Shown: positions 1 to 6,210, numbered from the stretch's first letter. The stretch is 6,629 nt of DNA from an uncultured Eggerthellaceae bacterium (GCA_947632575.1 CANRPV010000079.1:1-6629), one strand, 5' to 3'. Translations and numbers: made by a program. Notes: a model not told the origin generated them from the sequence alone.

Positions 1-79
1 CATCTTTCTTCTCGATCCAGTAATGGATCGTTCCCTTAGGTGTGATGTGGGTCTTTTCCTGCAATAAGCACTCTCTCAT
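1..79 (-). CDS. Partial 5' end of an unidentified protein (possibly alpha/beta hydrolase)
   Basis: An ATG on the minus strand (complement of 77-79) opens a frame with no stop to the window edge, about 26 codons. The peptide begins MRECLLQEKTHITPKGT and continues IHYWIEKK. An N-terminal stretch reading 'T-x-K-G-x-I-H-Y-W' resembles the first beta strand of some alpha/beta-fold hydrolases of gut bacteria. That is a recollection of family style, and 26 residues contain no catalytic motif. No good Shine-Dalgarno is visible upstream; the sequence before the ATG is the purine-containing aaaagacgac. The frame lies 30 bases downstream of the stop of the XRE fragment on the same strand. It could equally be a chance frame or part of a degraded gene. 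Confidence 0.35.
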   Translation of the reverse strand, partial: MRECLLQEKTHITPKGTIHYWIEKKD

Positions 80-109
80 GTCGTCTTTTAACGAGGATAC
101 CAGAGCCTC

Positions 110-236
110 TCAGGCGATAACCACGAAGACGAGGAAATTGACCAACATCGCCATGAGAAGCAGGCTCTCGATGTTGGGATGGGTCTTGTCGCATTCCCAG
201 TTGCTCACCGTTTGGTGTGAGACGTAGAGGAGCTCG
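110..236 (-). pseudogene. XRE-family HTH regulator remnant, copy A
   Basis: Read on the minus strand, this stretch encodes ELLYVSHQTVSNWECDKTH followed by PNIESLLLM and a hydrophobic tail ending at TGA (complement of 110-112). The 'YVS-x-Q-T-V-S-N-W-E' core is the recognition helix region of XRE/Cro-CI type DNA-binding domains, which normally read YVSRQTVSNWE. The first part of the domain, including the start and helix 1, is missing: upstream of the glutamate the sequence switches to the MerR remnant on the other strand. Two core positions have drifted from the usual form (His for Arg, Cys for the expected residue after WE). It is therefore a 3' fragment, not a working regulator. A near-identical fragment lies at 6264-6390 in the same orientation. 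Confidence 0.75.
111..236 (+). repeat. 126-bp direct repeat, left copy (pairs with 6265-6390)
   Basis: A gap-free alignment with 6265-6390 gives 111 of 126 identical bases by hand count, about 88%. Identity ends sharply on both sides (before caggcg and after the gag(c/t)tcg end). The two copies have the same orientation and enclose the complete two-component and transporter module plus the MerR remnant. No clear terminal inverted repeat or target-site duplication is visible. Confidence 0.85.
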
Positions 237-672
237 CCGATCTCTCGGGTGTGAGCGTGCGCACGCTGCATTACTACGACGAAATCGGTTTGCTCGTTCC
301 CAATCGTGATGGTTCCGGCTATCGCGTTTACGGCCAAGAGCAGGTGGCAAGGCTCCAGTCGATTCTTGCGATGCGAGCATGTACCATGCCGCTTGGCGAG
401 ATAAAGAAACTGCTCAGCGCGGCTGATTCAGATGGCAAACGCGCGCTCATAGTTCACCTTCAATGCTTGCAGGCGTTGCTGCTCATGAGCTTGCCGAGAT
501 GCACGCCGCATGGATTCAGATGTACTTGGCTGACGGAACGTATTCGGTAGAGGCGCACAAAGGACTCGCCCAAAGCTACCTTGTCGATGACCGTTTTAGG
601 GATTACTACAACAGCGCAGTTGGTGAAGGTGCGACGGAGTTTCTTGTGAAAGTACTACTCACCAATTTCTGA
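227..672 (+). pseudogene. MerR-family regulator with TipAS domain, truncated and frameshifted
   Basis: The first part (about 227-460) encodes an N-terminal MerR winged helix: ELADLSGVSVRTLHYYDEIG, then a GYRVYG wing motif and a second helical part through MPLGEIKKLLSA. The last part (about 463-672) is in another frame. It encodes the C-terminal half of a TipAS ligand-binding domain: HELAEMHAAW, DGTYSVEAHKGLA, a DDRFRDYY motif and AVGEGATEFL, ending at TGA 670-672. Full TipA-like proteins are about 250 residues; here the coiled coil and the front of TipAS, roughly 100 residues, are absent between the two parts. The first part would run out of frame to 550. The gene also lacks an ATG: the frame is closed by TGA at 218-220, inside the XRE remnant, and the only candidate start is an internal GTG at 251 that would cut the first helix. 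TipAS proteins normally respond to thiopeptide-like or other drugs. This copy is very unlikely to function. Confidence 0.8.
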
Positions 673-677
673 TATCT

Positions 678-692
678 TTCTTCTCAGAAGAA
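678..692. repeat. 15-bp palindrome (7-bp arms, 1-base centre)
   Basis: The sequence ttcttct-c-agaagaa is a perfect dyad beginning five bases after the MerR/TipAS stop. The arms are A/T- and purine/pyrimidine-rich, so a hairpin would be weak. There is no following T-run. It could be a remnant of a terminator or a protein-binding dyad; the sequence does not decide. Confidence 0.35.
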
Positions 693-705
693 GTATATTT
701 CACTA

Positions 706-722
706 CGTGACACAACGTCACG
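706..722. promoter_or_regulatory. Inverted repeat cgtgac-N5-gtcacg, possible operator or terminator stem
   Basis: Perfect 6-bp arms (706-711 and 717-722) flank the spacer acaac. The element lies about 34 bases past the end of the response-regulator gene in its direction of transcription. TGAC...GTCA half-sites also occur, with a different spacing, in the shared promoter region at 2707-2718. A common DNA-binding protein such as the neighbouring response regulator is therefore possible. Alternatively this is the stem of a weak 3' hairpin for the kinase/regulator operon, but no T-tract follows on the minus strand. Confidence 0.3.
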
Positions 723-755
723 AGCAACCTCTGACGTAAGGTGATTTTGAGAAAT

Positions 756-1451
756 CTACAAACTACCTGCTTTTACCTGCGACTTCCAATAATGAATGGC
801 TAGTTGCGTACGGTTTTTCAAATTCAGTTTTGAGAGGACGTCACTGATGTGGTTGCGCACGGTGCCTTCGCTGACAAAAAGAGCGCTTGCGATAGCTTTA
901 TTGTCGAGGCCTTCCGCGATGAGTTCAACGATCTTCAATTCGCGGTCAGTCAGTGCAGAACTAATTGTGGCGCCCATGGATGTGGAGGCTGGCATCACAG
1001 CATGTGTATCGTGAGAAGTCGACAATACGACGCCGTTGTTTTGAGTGATCGCATAGGGAACGCGTTCGACGACTTCATCGCCGAGGACGATCTGACCGTC
1101 CATAATTGAACGCAGCGCCGGTGCTATCGTGGCAGCTTGTTCTTTTATCAGATACCCCCGTGCGCCAAGACGCAACGCTTGAACGATATAGTCTTCGTCG
1201 GCAAACGTCGTGAGGTATACGATGCGAGCGCTTGGATCTTCAGCCAAAATCTCGCGACCGGCAGACAGGCCATCTTTCGGTCGCATTTGCACGTCAAGCA
1301 GCAGAATGTCGGGGTGGACGGTGCGGTGCAAACTGATCGCTCCGTCGCCGTCGTAGGCACGTCCGACAATGGACACATCCTGCTGAGTGCCGAGAATAGA
1401 AGAGAGCGCCTCGACAACCAGTTTGTCATCATCCACGATCGCGATATTCAT
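756..1451 (-). CDS. NarL/FixJ (LuxR)-type response regulator
   Basis: This 231-residue cytoplasmic transcription factor is the partner of the kinase encoded just upstream. The receiver domain (about 1-120) has the acidic pocket D7-D8-D9, the predicted phosphoacceptor D53 in the motif DILLLDVQM, the conserved T81/T82 in YLTTF and K103 in GYLIK. The LuxR-type helix-turn-helix (about 167-225) starts LTDRELKIVELIAEG and contains the recognition helix NKAIASALFVSEGTVRNHI. The linker between them (about 123-165) is longer and more Ser/Thr-rich than usual, so the protein is slightly larger than the common 200-220 residues. The ATG at 1451 is supported by an ideal ggagg on the minus strand (complement of 1459-1463). 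The ATGA overlap with the kinase stop implies translational coupling. By analogy with TCS/ABC modules it probably controls the divergent exporter genes; the target is inferred from position only. Confidence 0.93.
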   Translation of the reverse strand: MNIAIVDDDKLVVEALSSILGTQQDVSIVGRAYDGDGAISLHRTVHPDILLLDVQMRPKDGLSAGREILAEDPSARIVYLTTFADEDYIVQALRLGARGYLIKEQAATIAPALRSIMDGQIVLGDEVVERVPYAITQNNGVVLSTSHDTHAVMPASTSMGATISSALTDRELKIVELIAEGLDNKAIASALFVSEGTVRNHISDVLSKLNLKNRTQLAIHYWKSQVKAGSL

Positions 1452-2632
1452 GCAGGTTCCTCCGATGAAAGCGCCGCCGATTGTTCTTCGGGCGGAAGTA
1501 GTTCTACCTCTGATTTAGGTAAGGATACAAACACGATGAAGCCGCTTGGGTCAAAGCCCGCCCGAAACGTGCCATGAAGAGCAGTCACCCGTTCCTCGAT
1601 TGATTGTAGCCCCATGCCAGTCGATCGTTGATCATTCGCTCCATCGGAAGTTTGTCGGTGATTGTAGCTGAGCTTACCGTTGTCATGCACGGTCAGCGAA
1701 TAAAGTGCCGGGAACTCGAGAAGCCGTACCGTCACTTCGGTGGCGTTACTATGGCGATTAATGTTAGCGATCGCCTCACGGAGGACGGCGAGCAGGCATA
1801 ACGTGATGGCAGGCGACGCCGCATCCACGACAATTTCAGAATGCAGAGTTTTGCCTTCTAGGGCGGACAAAACATCATCGATCTGGGTGTTGATGTCGAG
1901 CGATTCATCATGCAGCGCGTGGACGCTTGAGCGTACCGACGTAAGTGCTTCCTGCATTGTTGTTTTGATACGTTCGAGTTCGCGGGCATATGCCTTGTCT
2001 TCACCATGTAACACAAGGGCTGCGTCGGTCTGCAAAACGCCTCGGGTGAGCAGATGCCCAACATTGTCATGGATATCACGGGCAATTCGTCCACGTTCAG
2101 CCATGGTCGCGAGAGCAACTTCATAATCCTGTTGTTCCCGCAAATCATGATTACGGGCGGCAAGGCGCAGCGATGTTTCCCGTAGTTCATCGTGGCGCTT
2201 ACGCTGCTGTTGGGCGAAGCACAGGTTGTGCGACGTACGTAAAGCAAGCACTGAAGCGAGGAGACAAAGCCCGATAAGCAACCAGACACCTACGATGGAG
2301 AGGGAACTGCACACGTAGAAAAAGAGACCAAGCACCATCGCGATAATGATGAGGCGAGGTGCTTTTGAACTCTCATCGTCGTAGCGGAGCCCATCGTAGA
2401 GGGCTGCCGGCAAAAAGCAGCCGAACGTCGGTAGAAAAAAGCCAATGGCGAGATACGCGATCCAAAAAGCACTGCGCCAGGGACTACGCGTCAATTCAAA
2501 CGCGCTTGCGCATGCGATCGCAACGAGCAGGCTCACGACATGGCTTTCACTGCTGCCGGTGAAAAGCATCATGAGCAGGCAGCTGGCGAGCACAAAACAC
2601 TGATCGATGATATGCGTGGTGGTATCTTGCAT
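1448..2632 (-). CDS. Membrane sensor histidine kinase (HisKA_3/NarX-like)
   Basis: This 394-residue kinase phosphorylates the adjacent response regulator. The N-terminal half is hydrophobic, with probable membrane segments near residues 10-25, 31-47, 54-77 and a pair within 92-132. There is no large extracellular loop, so sensing is probably within or at the membrane. A coiled linker (about 140-175) leads to the HisKA_3 dimerisation helix with phosphoacceptor H188 in RIARDIHDNVGH. The ATP-binding domain shows the N box REAIANINRHS (about 285-295), the G1 motif DNG (317-319) and the G2 motif GMGLQSIEERV (about 339-349). The C-terminus is acidic. I chose the ATG at 2632 because the first membrane segment follows at once and a -10-like hexamer lies six bases upstream. 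The frame stays open to 2821, but those 63 extra codons would run through the divergent control region and look non-coding. The stop overlaps the regulator start (ATGA). Confidence 0.9.
   Translation of the reverse strand: MQDTTTHIIDQCFVLASCLLMMLFTGSSESHVVSLLVAIACASAFELTRSPWRSAFWIAYLAIGFFLPTFGCFLPAALYDGLRYDDESSKAPRLIIIAMVLGLFFYVCSSLSIVGVWLLIGLCLLASVLALRTSHNLCFAQQQRKRHDELRETSLRLAARNHDLREQQDYEVALATMAERGRIARDIHDNVGHLLTRGVLQTDAALVLHGEDKAYARELERIKTTMQEALTSVRSSVHALHDESLDINTQIDDVLSALEGKTLHSEIVVDAASPAITLCLLAVLREAIANINRHSNATEVTVRLLEFPALYSLTVHDNGKLSYNHRQTSDGANDQRSTGMGLQSIEERVTALHGTFRAGFDPSGFIVFVSLPKSEVELLPPEEQSAALSSEEPA
1459..1463 (-). promoter_or_regulatory. Shine-Dalgarno of the response regulator
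   Basis: On the minus strand ggagg stands seven bases before the ATG at 1451, inside the last codons of the kinase gene. It fixes the regulator start and supports coupled translation. Confidence 0.75.
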
Positions 2633-2638
2633 GGGATC

Positions 2639-2644
2639 ATCATA
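2639..2644 (-). promoter_or_regulatory. Candidate -10 hexamer (TATGAT) for a leaderless kinase transcript
   Basis: TATGAT on the minus strand is separated from the kinase ATG by exactly six bases (gatccc). This would place the transcription start at or within a base of the initiation codon. Leaderless transcripts with this -10-to-start spacing are common in actinobacteria. No properly spaced Shine-Dalgarno precedes this ATG: the nearest purine-rich run (aggcaaggcgg) is about 16 bases away. Confidence 0.4.
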
Positions 2645-2706
2645 TAAGCCGCCTTGCCTCGACAGCCCGCTGAATCCCGAGAAATCACGATGTGGATGGC
2701 AATCGA

Positions 2707-2718
2707 TGACATTTGTCA
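2707..2718. promoter_or_regulatory. Palindrome tgaca-tt-tgtca, candidate regulator-binding site
   Basis: Perfect 5-bp arms flank a two-base centre, near the middle of the divergent control region. A two-fold symmetric site in this place suits a dimeric response regulator acting on one or both operons. Assignment to the neighbouring regulator is inference; short dyads also arise by chance. Confidence 0.35.
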
Positions 2719-2797
2719 CTTCCGACCAAAAGCGAGATTTCGCATGATAGCTACAGTTGCAGCGTCCTGAAAGCGGAACTTGCAATGTGATCGTGAA

Positions 2798-2806
2798 GGA
2801 AGGGAG
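2798..2806 (+). promoter_or_regulatory. Shine-Dalgarno region of the ABC ATPase
   Basis: The purine run ggaagggag ends eight bases before the GTG at 2815, a good position for ribosome binding. It supports the GTG start, since no in-frame ATG precedes the Walker A motif nearby. Confidence 0.65.
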
Positions 2807-2814
2807 ACACGAGC

Positions 2815-3756
2815 GTGACAATCGTTTCCGTTGATTCTTTGGTCAAGCGCTACGGAGAGCTGGTGGCTCTCGATCATTTTTCGATGGCAATCGAGGGTGG
2901 TGAGATCTTCGGTCTGCTCGGTCCAAACGGCAGTGGCAAGACGACGGCCATCAACTGCATCCTCGGGCTTCTACCCTACGATAAAGGCACGATCACGCTA
3001 TTTGGCGAACCGATGACGCCGACAAGCTATGACCTCAAGGCTCGGATTGGCATCGTTCCCCAAAACGTTGCCGTGTTCGAGGAGCTTTCGGTTCGTGAAA
3101 ACATCGATTACTTCTGCTCACTGTACGTTACCGATAAAAGTCGTCGCCGTGAGCTTGTCGATGAGGCGATCGATTTCGTCGGTCTTTCCGGCTATGAGAA
3201 GTTCCGCCCCAAGAAACTTTCAGGTGGTCTATTACGCCGGCTCAATATAGCCTGTGGCATCGCTCACAAACCAACACTCATCTTTATGGATGAACCAACG
3301 GTGGCCGTTGATCCTCAAACTCGCAACCATATTCTTGAGGGCATCGTACGGCTCAACCACGAAGGCGCGACGATCATCTACACCTCTCATTATATGGAAG
3401 AGGTGGAAGAGATTTGCTCGCGCATCATGATCATGGACCACGGTCGCTCACTGGCACAAGGAACAAACACCGAACTCAAGGCTATGATCGGTATGGGAGA
3501 GCGGCTGCGCATCGAGGTGGCGAACGCCGACGATGAATTGATCGCGAATGTACGCTCGCTTCCGTCGGTGATTTCCGCCACCATCGATCAGGGATTTCTC
3601 TGTGTCGACTGCAAGACCGGCGCGCACAATCTCGTGGATGTGCTCGAGCTGCTACAATGCCGTGGCGTCTCCTTTGGTCGCATTTACGCCGAGCCGCCAA
3701 CGCTGAACGACGTGTTTCTCGAGATCACTGGCACTGAGCTTCGCGACGAACGCTGA
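2815..3756 (+). CDS. ABC-2-type exporter ATP-binding protein
   Basis: This 313-residue cytoplasmic ATPase drives the two downstream permeases. The nucleotide-binding domain (about 1-220) has Walker A GPNGSGKT (36-43), a Q-loop at Q83 in VPQNVAVFEELSVREN, signature LSGGL (135-139), Walker B LIFMDEP (155-161), a D-loop around VDPQTR (165-170) and the switch histidine H192 in YTSHYMEE. The C-terminal 90 residues form the accessory domain seen in drug and antibiotic exporters of the DrrA/CcmA type. Two small departures stand out: Leu closes the signature instead of the usual Gln or Met, and the segment before the D-loop reads T-V-A-V-D where the close relatives I recall have Gly before the final V-D. 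All catalytic residues are present, so it should be active. It is the first gene of a three-gene operon: permease 1 starts 11 bases later. The substrate is unknown; peptide, drug or lipid export is plausible. Confidence 0.95.
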   Translation: MTIVSVDSLVKRYGELVALDHFSMAIEGGEIFGLLGPNGSGKTTAINCILGLLPYDKGTITLFGEPMTPTSYDLKARIGIVPQNVAVFEELSVRENIDYFCSLYVTDKSRRRELVDEAIDFVGLSGYEKFRPKKLSGGLLRRLNIACGIAHKPTLIFMDEPTVAVDPQTRNHILEGIVRLNHEGATIIYTSHYMEEVEEICSRIMIMDHGRSLAQGTNTELKAMIGMGERLRIEVANADDELIANVRSLPSVISATIDQGFLCVDCKTGAHNLVDVLELLQCRGVSFGRIYAEPPTLNDVFLEITGTELRDER

Positions 3757-3767
3757 TTGGATGCGCC

Positions 3768-5000
3768 ATGGGACAGACCTTCAAATACACCTTCCTTTCG
3801 CTTATTCGCAATGGCGGCGTCTTGGTATGGGCGCTCGCGTTTCCGATCGTGCTGGCGACGATGTTTTACGCGATGTTCGCCAACCTCGATTACGATGCCT
3901 TCGGGCGCGACATCGGTCTAATCGTGGTCGATGACGAGGCATGGCAGGCTCGTGATAACGAGCCGCTGCGCAGAACGCTCGATGCGCTCACGGAAACGGG
4001 CTCGTCGAGTGGCGGTGATGGAGCGCTCATCGCGATGCGTACGGCTCCCGATGAAAAACGCGCGCTTGAGGAGCTGTATGCCGGCGATGCGGTAGCCGCG
4101 CTTCTCGTTTCTGACAGCGAGCCCGAGCTTCTGATGAAACGTGACCCGGCGGACTCGATGATCGGCGTCAAGCAATCGGTCGTTCAGACCGTGCTTGAGA
4201 GCACCGAAGCCATTGACACCACCGCCACGAACGCCATCGAACAGCGATTACGTGGCACAGCGGACATGTCCAAGTTAAGCGGCGAAAACTTCGTCAATGA
4301 CCTCGAATCGGTGCTGTCCTCGACGATTGGCGCGGATTATTCCCAACGTATTTCGATTACCGAAAACGCGCCCGATGAAAACGCCCGCTATTACTATGCC
4401 TTGCTTGGTTTGGCGGCTTTGTTCGCTGCCAATCTTGGACTCGTTGCGATGAATGAACTCTTGCCGGGCACGGGGGCCGTCGGAGCCCGGCGCAGCATCA
4501 GTGCGCTACAGCATCGGTCGCAGATCGCGGGATCGCTGCTCGCGGCGTGGCTGCTTGCGTTTCTCTGTTTGCTTATCGGCTTCCTCTATATGGATGTCGT
4601 GCTTCGGGTCGGATTTGGCCACCGCGAGCTGGCGTGCGTCGGAGTGCTCGCGCTCGGCTCTGCGCTCGCGACGGCCCTTGGCGCAGTATTCGGCGCGCTA
4701 CCGAAATTGCCAACGGCCGCGAAGGCGGGCATTCTCACGGGCGTTGCCTGCGTCGGCGCGCTATTCGCCGGTCTGTACGGCACCGCGTGTATGGAGTTGG
4801 CGGACACTGTGGCAAGCCTTGCCCCGTGGAGTGTCTACATCAACCCTGCTCAGGGCATCTCCCAGGCCTTCTTTTCGCTCTACGCCTATGACTCAATGAC
4901 ACCTTACGGCTTCGCAATGCTCGGATTGGCCGCACTGACGCTTGTCTTGACGGGAATTGCGTATCTACTGTATCGGAGGCAGCGCTATGTCAGTGTTTAA
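3768..5000 (+). CDS. ABC-2-type transporter permease 1
   Basis: This 410-residue integral membrane protein is one half of the export channel. It has the ABC2_membrane_3 style layout: a first membrane helix (about 16-38, after the cytoplasmic YTFLSLIRN), a large external domain (about 40-205) beginning with IGLIVVDDE, then about five more helices near 208-229, 254-280, 288-312, 320-340 and 379-402, and a short basic end. A P-W-S-V-Y-I-N-P segment (about 353-360) sits before the last helix, a place where these permeases often carry a conserved proline-rich turn. The ATG at 3768 follows the ATPase stop by 11 bases with only a weak ggatg-like ribosome site, so translation is probably coupled to the ATPase. 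The last 14 bases overlap the second permease. It most likely pairs with that protein as a heterodimer. Confidence 0.92.
   Translation: MGQTFKYTFLSLIRNGGVLVWALAFPIVLATMFYAMFANLDYDAFGRDIGLIVVDDEAWQARDNEPLRRTLDALTETGSSSGGDGALIAMRTAPDEKRALEELYAGDAVAALLVSDSEPELLMKRDPADSMIGVKQSVVQTVLESTEAIDTTATNAIEQRLRGTADMSKLSGENFVNDLESVLSSTIGADYSQRISITENAPDENARYYYALLGLAALFAANLGLVAMNELLPGTGAVGARRSISALQHRSQIAGSLLAAWLLAFLCLLIGFLYMDVVLRVGFGHRELACVGVLALGSALATALGAVFGALPKLPTAAKAGILTGVACVGALFAGLYGTACMELADTVASLAPWSVYINPAQGISQAFFSLYAYDSMTPYGFAMLGLAALTLVLTGIAYLLYRRQRYVSV
4975..4979 (+). promoter_or_regulatory. Shine-Dalgarno of permease 2
   Basis: A perfect ggagg stands seven bases before the ATG at 4987, inside the end of permease 1. 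It decides the start against an ATG 30 bases further upstream in the same frame (4957), which has no such site and would add ten residues before the conserved N-terminus. Confidence 0.8.
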
Positions 5001-6210
5001 GACCGCCTGCCGGGTGCTCTTTCGGCATCCGGTTTATCTGATCATCTATGTGCTGTATTTGGGATTGATGGGCATTTTTGTCACGGCCAACATCGAAACG
5101 GACGAGGTCGGCTCAACAGCTTTTAGCGCGGAACCCGTGACCATTGCCATCGTCAACCGTGATGACAATGCGTTTACCGATGGGCTTGTAAACGCCCTGC
5201 AGGAACGAGCCGATGTCGCAAACGATGTGGCCGATGACCGTCAGCAACTTCAAGACATCATCGCCAAAGGAGCGGCCGACTGCCTCGTCATCATCCCCAA
5301 CGGCTTCGGTGCCTCGTTTGTCGAGGCCGCACGTGCCGGTGATGCACCACCCGAAATCGAAACGGCCGTGGCCACCGACACCGTCGATGGATTGCGGGCT
5401 GAATCTCTTGTCAACACCGCGTTGACCTGCGCGGCCTTGGAATTGCGTCTCGATCCCGACGCGAGTGTTGAGGAGGCCGCCGCGGCGGCACGTGCGTCCA
5501 TGGAACGCACGGTTAAAGCCCATTACACGGCTCGCGCCGAGGAGGCTTCGCCGTTGCCGCCGAACTATCTCACCTACTGCGGCTGGATCGTCTATCCGAT
5601 AATCTGCGCGTTTGGCGTGGTCATCGTCATGATGCTCCGCGATTTTAATAGCGGGGATGTGCGCAGGCGCAATCTCACCGCGCCGCTTTCTAGTCTGCGA
5701 CTCTCGCTTTCGTTGGCGGCTGCTTGCGCGGTGCTGTTTGGCATCGTGTTTTTGTGGCTTTTTGGACTTGGCGTCGTTGCGAGGGCGGGATCGCTTGTCG
5801 GAGTAGATGCTTGGCGTATCGCGCTTTGCGGTGTCGCATTGCTGACATTTTGCCTTTTCGGACTTGCCTTTGGGTTTCTGCTCTCCCAGTGTGGTATTGG
5901 CGAATTGATGGCCAATGCGCTTGCGAACATCATCGGACTCATGTTGTCGTTTCTCGGTGGGGCCTGGATCGACATCACCTTGATGGCGCCTGGCCTCAAG
6001 ACGATCGCGATGTTCACGCCGGTCTATTGGTATGAAGAAGCGCTCCAAACGTTTGCGACCGCACCTGACGCCACTGCAAGTGCGCTCGCACCCGCATGTG
6101 GGGCTCTTGGTGTCGTTCTTCTCTTCGCACTCGTCATATTCGTCGCCGCTCTTTTGGTGGGTCGTATCCGCCTTTCTCAAAGCAAACTACCAGCCTATCA
6201 GGCAGGATGA
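4987..6210 (+). CDS. ABC-2-type transporter permease 2
   Basis: This 407-residue membrane protein is a paralogue-like partner of permease 1. The cytoplasmic start MSVFKTACRVLFRHP leads to a first helix (about 13-35). An external domain (about 36-195) opens with VTIAIVNRDD, the beta strand typical of this family, and ends at PPNYLTYCGW. The remaining helices lie near 197-217, 239-262, 277-300, 307-326 and 371-393. The external domain has an Ala/Glu-rich helical stretch (about 155-185). A P-V-Y-W-Y-E-E motif (about 345-351) sits before the last helix, mirroring the proline turn in permease 1. The coding region overlaps permease 1 by 14 bases and carries its own strong ribosome site, so the two chains are probably made in similar amounts. 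It is the last gene of the operon; no intrinsic terminator is obvious after its TGA. Confidence 0.92.
   Translation: MSVFKTACRVLFRHPVYLIIYVLYLGLMGIFVTANIETDEVGSTAFSAEPVTIAIVNRDDNAFTDGLVNALQERADVANDVADDRQQLQDIIAKGAADCLVIIPNGFGASFVEAARAGDAPPEIETAVATDTVDGLRAESLVNTALTCAALELRLDPDASVEEAAAAARASMERTVKAHYTARAEEASPLPPNYLTYCGWIVYPIICAFGVVIVMMLRDFNSGDVRRRNLTAPLSSLRLSLSLAAACAVLFGIVFLWLFGLGVVARAGSLVGVDAWRIALCGVALLTFCLFGLAFGFLLSQCGIGELMANALANIIGLMLSFLGGAWIDITLMAPGLKTIAMFTPVYWYEEALQTFATAPDATASALAPACGALGVVLLFALVIFVAALLVGRIRLSQSKLPAYQAG

Larger units (their letters stand above)
673..755. other. Short intergenic stretch between converging gene ends, with two dyads
   Basis: This AT-rich 83-base stretch separates the stop of the MerR/TipAS remnant from the stop of the response regulator on the opposite strand. 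It holds two small inverted repeats, listed separately. I see no T-tract beside either dyad on either strand, so a classical intrinsic terminator for the two-component operon is not evident. Confidence 0.6.
2633..2814. promoter_or_regulatory. Divergent control region between kinase/regulator and ABC exporter operons
   Basis: These 182 bases must hold the promoters of both units. On the minus side TATGAT (complement of 2639-2644) is a good -10 hexamer, but no good -35 is seen 16-18 bases upstream of it. On the plus side no confident sigma-70 promoter stands out; catgat at 2743-2748 with ttccga 17 bases upstream is a weak candidate. A dyad at 2707-2718 and a small gcga-gatt-tcgc dyad (2732-2743) are possible operator sites. 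The stretch lacks any small gene I can support. Confidence 0.6.

Noticed and set aside
2..685. Shared 12-mer atctttcttctc at 2-13 and 674-685
   Set aside because: A 12-base match between two places in a window of this size is expected about once by chance, and similarity does not extend on either side.
1137..1577. A 146-codon plus-strand frame across the regulator/kinase junction
   Set aside because: It lies opposite the phosphoacceptor region of the response regulator, which is unambiguous coding sequence.
1740..2126. A 128-codon plus-strand frame opposite the kinase
   Set aside because: It covers the conserved H-box and ATP-binding part of the kinase in antisense, and its product is Ser/Arg-rich without any recognisable motif.
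5113..6180. A 355-codon open frame on the minus strand opposite permease 2
   Set aside because: It is antisense to a clear membrane protein. Its product is dominated by Arg, Lys, Asp and Gly, with no domain, no ribosome site and no coherent pattern, as expected for a complementary-strand shadow in GC-rich coding DNA.
6193..6203. gcct-atc-aggc hairpin at the end of permease 2 as a terminator
   Set aside because: It has only four base pairs, lies inside the coding region and has no T-run after it.
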